Shown here: one piece after another, positions 58,495 to 64,000 of the stretch
Position numbering within the stretch: the first letter of the stretch is position 1
Layout of the letters: every line of letters begins with the position of its first letter
Assembly (NCBI GenBank): GCA_947034895.1
Contig: OX344765.1
Location: forward strand, 38,259,001-38,323,000
Length of the DNA stretch: 64,000 nucleotides
Reading direction: 5' to 3'
DNA from: Rhytidiadelphus loreus
Taxonomy: Eukaryota; Streptophyta; Bryopsida; Hypnales; Hylocomiaceae
Notes under the pieces: model-generated
Told to the model about the DNA's origin: nothing
Databases searched by the model: none
What the model saw: only the letters and a program-made list of their open reading frames with translations
Position numbers and translations under genes: made by a program

Positions 58495-61400
58495 ACAAGA
58501 CTCTTGCCGTCGATCGCAGCAATTCTGAAAGCTGCTATCTCTAAATACTCAGACCAAAACAGACTGTCAAAGGACGCTCCTAGTGTCGCTCGGGGCTTCC
58601 GACATTCAGTATTCAAAAATGGTCATGCACTCCTTGCCGACGCACTTCTATTGAAATTGATCAGGAGAGCAAAAGCACAGTCCGATACGCTTCTCCTTCC
58701 AATTCAAACACAAGCTCCAATAACTTGAACTTGCCTCCAGGCTATTGATTTCACGCTCCGTCCAGAATTTTCTTCACCGAACATGCATGGCGAGCAAGCT
58801 CACCGGAAACTATAATGCACGACTCTTCTCCACAACGTAAGGTCTTTGTCGGCAAATTACCACGGCTCCGTCGCTCGGATTCGCAACAGCCTCACACCTC
58901 CGTCGCCAAGACACAAAGGGACTGAGTGACAGGTGTGACGCAAGCGGTCAACACAATTCAAATCCACCAAACGCATCACAGAACTGTACGAAGGAAAAAA
59001 GAAAAAAGAAATGCTGTTAAACTATTATAAAGTCCGCAATGCTTGCATCGACGGAATGCTCGTGAATATACACAAAAAAAAACTGGAAGAAACGCCGCTT
59101 TCTATGCCTCTACCAGAACTGCGAAAGCGAAATCGGAAGGACTGCAGGAGCGGTTGAATTCGCTTTCGCCAGAGGGAGACCAGGGATGCAGAAAGCAATG
59201 AAGGGAATTGAAGCAATGCAGGCACTCCAGGCTATGGCGATCGTACACTTATACGTCAGGTTAAAGCAGTGGGAGGCAGGCACCCCAGGTAGAGGTGGCT
59301 ATGGCGAGGGGTGGAAGCTCCACGTTGCACCAGGACATGCTCCGAGACCTGGTTTATAAACAGCATCTCTAGACCTAAAACTAGCCCAACGTTGGCTGTG
59401 TGAAACGAGACTTTCCAGTGCACCCCCTTGGTCATGTCACCAAATTTTGGTAGATTTGACTTCGCTTTACATGTACTGGTGCCTGGTTTCACTGGAGTTG
59501 CTGGAGGGACGATATTTGGGGGTCTTGGTAGAATGCATGTAGGTCAAACAAATCATCCAATTTCATCATCTACAATATCATTGGTACCTAAAAATAGTAA
59601 ACTACATCCAAATATTATCGAATGTCATATTTCTTAAAGATGTTTTTGGCGATTTCATCCAATTTTTTCTCTTTTCTCCTGGTGTAAAGAAAGATAGATA
59701 AAAAATCACATAAACTTTTGGCAATGATTTTGCCAACAAAAATATCAATGTTTGAAAATTTCAATGGATGTTGGAAGTCAAAAGATTAGTTTAGATCTTC
59801 CTCTGCAAATTTTTGGACACCATATGAATAAATTATGAATTTTCAAAATATTGAAAATTATTCCATCTAAAAGTAACTCTATAGGCTCTCATAAATAAGC
59901 GTATACATTATAGGGAAGAGCATATAGGGGTTGATTTTAGGTGCACTTACCTTGAGTTACTAATAGCAATTGAGCATAGTTACCTTTAAGAAACATAAAA
60001 AAAAAATTGGACCTTTTTAGAAAATGAAAGAGGATTCTTGTACAATTTTGAATGCAAAATTTGGACACCAAGCGAATAAGTTATGAATTTTCAATGTATT
60101 GTCCATATAAATGTCCAAAATTAGACTCTCATTGTTATGTTTTGATTATTTACAATACATCTTGTGTAATCAATATCTATAGTTTTAGTGTCACTTTCCC
60201 ATTTATGTGTAGGGACTGTCAGTAGTAATGATGACTATGGATGCATGTATCCTAAAAGTGGCTGATTGATCAAATGATGATTCTCGTGTCAATTGTTGCA
60301 AAACGATTATGGCTCAATGAATCTAAATATGGATATATCATGTATATATAGAAAGCATAAAGTGTATTCCTACATCTATGCTTGATTTTTTTAGAGGTGA
60401 AAAGTTTGGTCTATTTCAAGGGCTATTTCAACATAAATTTTTAAAAACTTAGATCAATGCAATAGCTTATGGAGGAGAATTATAGGGCATCTTATTTTGT
60501 ACCCTTCTTTTCCTAAAATTTTCTATATATTTTTTTATTTGAGATCATAGGAAAAGTAATATTGATATTAAACTAATTTGATTTATTCTATTAATAAAGG
60601 CACAAAAATAATGTTACTAAAAATCACTCTATTTGTGGGTGATTGCAAAAAAGATTTGTACTATTTGTTGAATTTTAATGTAGTATTCATGATTTTCTTA
60701 GAATGCTTCAAATTTTAATTTAAAAAAATGTTTGTAGTGATAAAATATGGTCAATATTTTAATCTTTGGGAAGATTGTATCCTAGGAAGCAACCAATTTT
60801 TTTGGGGGGGTGCAAAGTAGCTTGTACCTTGGAATGCATACATGTAAAGAAAAAATCAATAGAATCATCTATATGTATAATCTCATCCAAATATTGACAA
60901 ATCTAGTATTTGTTGGAGACGGATTTGATTCATTTTTTCAACCTTTTTTAGTGCCAATGTAGCCAATGTAGCCAATGTCAAGATTCATGGCAAAAAAATT
61001 GCAAAAAAACTAGGTACTAAATAGGTTAAGCATATAATAATTTTAGAAGTAGGATAAGAAAAAAATATTTTTTAAATGCAACATCTCAAGGATATAGGAA
61101 ATTTGATCTTTCAATTTATAAAAAAGAAATGATTATTAAAAATATAAAATAATATTAGATGTTGTTTAGTAACATCTCTATAAAGATGGTTATACACCAT
61201 CACAAAAAGTAAAATCAATTCTCCTTGTTCACAATAAGAATACTAAAGATAAATTAATTTTAGTACTTATACCCAACAATGATTTCTTTTGTAAATTCCA
61301 TTTTACAATAGCTACAAATGTATTAGTAAATTAAATAGCTAGTTTAAATTTTTCTTTTAAGTCCTTCTAAATGGATGTTCAATAGTATTCCTAATCTCTT

Positions 61401-61759
61401 TAACCCATTAATTAAAAGACATTTCATGTCAAGGCTTGGTCAAACTTCATTAGATTTCTACATTCAGGGCATATTTCAAAATTTTGATATTTTTCAAATG
61501 TGATAATATATATGTTAATTCAAAAAATTAGTTGAATTGATTAAAATACAAATGGAATCATATCAATTTGATAAAAACTAAAATTGATATGAATTTTCAA
61601 ACTCATTTGGTACAAAAACATTAAACCATTAATAGATTATTACTAATAGTAAAATGACTAAGACATCTTAAAAAGGTTCAAAATCAATTACCCACAACCT
61701 TAGGACTTCCCGTTTGATGGATGTTTTAGAAGGGCAAGTTCAACATTCTAAAATCACTT
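58495..61759. other. HPT upstream region, then AT-rich intergenic DNA
   Basis: 58495-59250 has ordinary base composition and probably contains the HPT promoter and leader. From about 59500 the DNA is AT-rich with no recognised gene. Confidence 0.45.
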
Positions 61760-62030
61760 CACTACAAGAAAATGGGTTTTTTATGATTGCAAAATATGAC
61801 TGGGGATGATTGGCCACTATTCATAGTTATATTCATGGAGGTCAACACCTTGGAAGAAATATGACTGCAAAATGTGATTGCTAGTCATTTTTGGGCCTTG
61901 CACTTCATAGGCGTATACTATATGTCTACTAGGATCACCAAAGTACTTCACATAGAACGCATGGAACATGTTTGGGGAACGTTGAATCCGAGGTTGAATC
62001 ATATTGCTAGTCATATTTCTATAGTAGTAA
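61760..62030. mobile_element. Partial CACTA-like element
   Basis: Starts CACTACAAGAAAATGGG and aligns with 22528-22790: GATTGCAAAATATGACTG, GAGGTCAACACCTTGG, then TTTTTGGGCCTTG and TTCA.AGGCGTATA. I cannot fix the right end; TGACT/ATCATATT words recur at 63060-63240, which may be its other subterminal region (a larger element of about 2 kb). Confidence 0.5.
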
Positions 62031-64000
62031 TTTTTAAAATTTTCAAGTAGCCCAAGAAAAATATAGGCAAACTTTTGTTTAGAATTTTGCAATTCTAGCC
62101 GCCCCATTTTTAGGATTTTCAAACCTAATCACTGCTTTTTTAGAGTTTTGAAATCCTAGCTGTCACTTTTTTAGAATTTTGAAACCTTGGCTGACACTTC
62201 TCTTGGCTTTTCTTACTTGTTGTTACTTCTTGTTTTTTGTTTCTGAACCCTACTTCTTGATGCTTTTTAGTTTATACTTCTTGTTTCTTCCACTTACTTT
62301 TTGTTTCCTTTTATTGCTTTTTAGTTCTTGCTTCTTGTTTTTTCTTGTTGCATCTTAATTCTTGGTTGTTGTTTCTTCCATCACCATTCTTATTTTTCCT
62401 ACCCTAAACTTGTGCTATATATTTTGTATTGTTGTAAGCTTTTGAAGGTTGACCTTTTTTATTCATTCACTAAAAATTAATCTCCCATTTCTTTAATTGT
62501 ATATGCAAGCACCGAAAGTTGAAACAAAGTCGTTGAAGGCTACTTGCAATCCAATAGAGCCATCTTCACATTATTTTAAAGAATATAGGCCCTATTGGAT
62601 TTTAAGTATATATGTTTTATATTGGTGACTAATTAATAAATGTCAATGAAGAGAATTGCATTCCTTCTTGCATTCTTCCTCTCCAATATCACTATCTCTT
62701 GTATATCTCTAAAATCATTTGTATTTGTTTTTAACTATATGAAGTTTTTAATTCAATTGTTAAATCATCTTCATTTATGATTGCAATTTGTCATGTTCAT
62801 TTAAAATGTATGGAAAATGTGATTATACTTTGTAATTAAAGCTATTTTGGACTTCAATCACCCAAATCTCAAACTATACACAAATTTTAAAAAGGTGATT
62901 CTCAATCATCAGGAATATTACTTGCTTGAATTACATTTCACAATATATATTGGTTAAAATATAACTAGCTATAGTCATGTAATGCTCATAGTTATGCGTG
63001 TCAAAGGTGACCTTGCATTTTCCTAAATATGAATGCAATCAATTATAAAATTACTAATGACATCCACATGAAATATCACATTAATAAAGAATATGACTCA
63101 CAAGAATCATATTCTACATCAACAAAAAATATGATTCACCACAATCATATTCCACGTCAGCCAAAATATGACTCACTATAGTTATCTTCTACATCAGCCA
63201 AAAATATGTTTACATGAAGTCATATGCCACGTAGGATTTTTTTTCTTTGTCCGGGTAGCTCAAGGAAAAATCAAGCCCCTAAAAATAGTCAATGTGTATG
63301 TCACATTGGCAAAATATAGCTAATTATACCCTGGGGGGGTCACTTAGAGTGTCCATTAGAAACCTTGTGTGAACAAAACTTTGGATCCCCTAAATACTTT
63401 TTGAATTTTTAATAAAACAAAATTAAAAAAATATGAATAGATTTTCCTACTTTGAAAGTTTATGTTTTGAATTATTGATATTTTTATTTGTTATTAATAA
63501 TTAGTTATAAATTTTTGAAGTAAAAAGATTCATTGTAGAACTGGAAAATAACTTTCACACTTCTATATTATATAAGAAAAAATTGTCTAAAAAATAGAAA
63601 AAAAAAAATCCTAAAAATAATTCTCCATTGAAAGCTCATTTTGAGTTGAACAATGATTCAATGGTCATCTAAATGTGTTCTCTATTATTATTTGAGTTGA
63701 AAAACATGCCATTTTAGTTCATTTTCAACATCTTCTGCAAATCATTTCATATTTTATTTGAGTTGGAAATTTCAGCAATACAAATCTATTGTCATTATTA
63801 AATAATGGTCAAAATTTTAAATTGAAATTACAATTTATTAGAAACCACTTGTTAGCACGTGGTTTGTTGTAGTAGAACTAAGTGCACCCCCCGAGATTAT
63901 ACCTCCCAACCCATAAGACTATCAATATGACTCATATCCAAGCTACTAGTAGGTACTAATTTGATCCAATCAAATTGCAAATCATCTACTATGATTTTTG
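62031..64000. other. AT-rich DNA with ATGACTCAC/ATCATATT repeats
   Basis: 62200-62400 is T/C-rich. 63080-63240 holds four or five degenerate copies of a unit of about 35-40 bp built on AATATGACTCAC...ATCATATTC.AC. No gene recognised up to the window end. Confidence 0.5.

Noticed and set aside
58477..58728. 83-codon plus-strand frame near 58.6 kb
   Set aside because: It overlaps HPT exon 1 and its leader in antisense; no known domain.

Overview
This is a nuclear window from a land plant. Every recognisable host gene has a plant-type homologue, most are split by short GT-AG introns, and they sit in long AT-rich DNA full of class II transposon remains. A piggyBac-type transposase relic and soluble legume-type lectins suggest a non-flowering plant (bryophyte- or lycophyte-like), but that is inference; the species is not identified.

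Layout. 1-4137: decayed piggyBac-like element, minus strand. 4138-8053: AT-rich DNA with a TTAA-flanked miniature element and a Harbinger-like miniature element. 8054-9104: L-type lectin gene 1 (minus). 10688-14303: complete-looking hAT element with an intact 737-aa transposase, terminal inverted repeats and a perfect 8-bp target duplication. 14312-24480: repeats, including a 2.3-kb CACTA-type element. 24668-25501: intronless CDPK-like kinase with a 28-bp repeat array and TATA box upstream and a TTAA element touching its stop codon. 25503-43887: gene-poor repeats, including a near-perfect fold-back element, a Harbinger-type element with TTA duplications, and copies of the TTAA family. 44041-45142: L-type lectin gene 2 (plus), an inverted paralogue of gene 1. 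45885-47291: TMEM256/DUF423 membrane-protein gene (minus, 5 exons). 51018-53276: Nudix hydrolase of CoA-diphosphatase type (plus, 5 exons). 54453-58494: homogentisate phytyltransferase, the committed step of tocopherol synthesis (minus, 12 exons, plastid transit peptide). 58495-64000: AT-rich repeats.

The genes do not form an operon or evident pathway. Lectin 2 and TMEM256 are convergent, as are Nudix and HPT. Four gene models (two lectins, TMEM256, HPT) and most of the Nudix model were assembled by joining exons at visible splice sites; phases are consistent throughout.

The most notable structure is the transposon landscape: an apparently recent hAT insertion; a piggyBac-like transposase that stays in one frame for about 3.6 kb but carries 19 stop codons; and a family of TTAA-flanked miniature elements whose ends resemble the end of that piggyBac relic.
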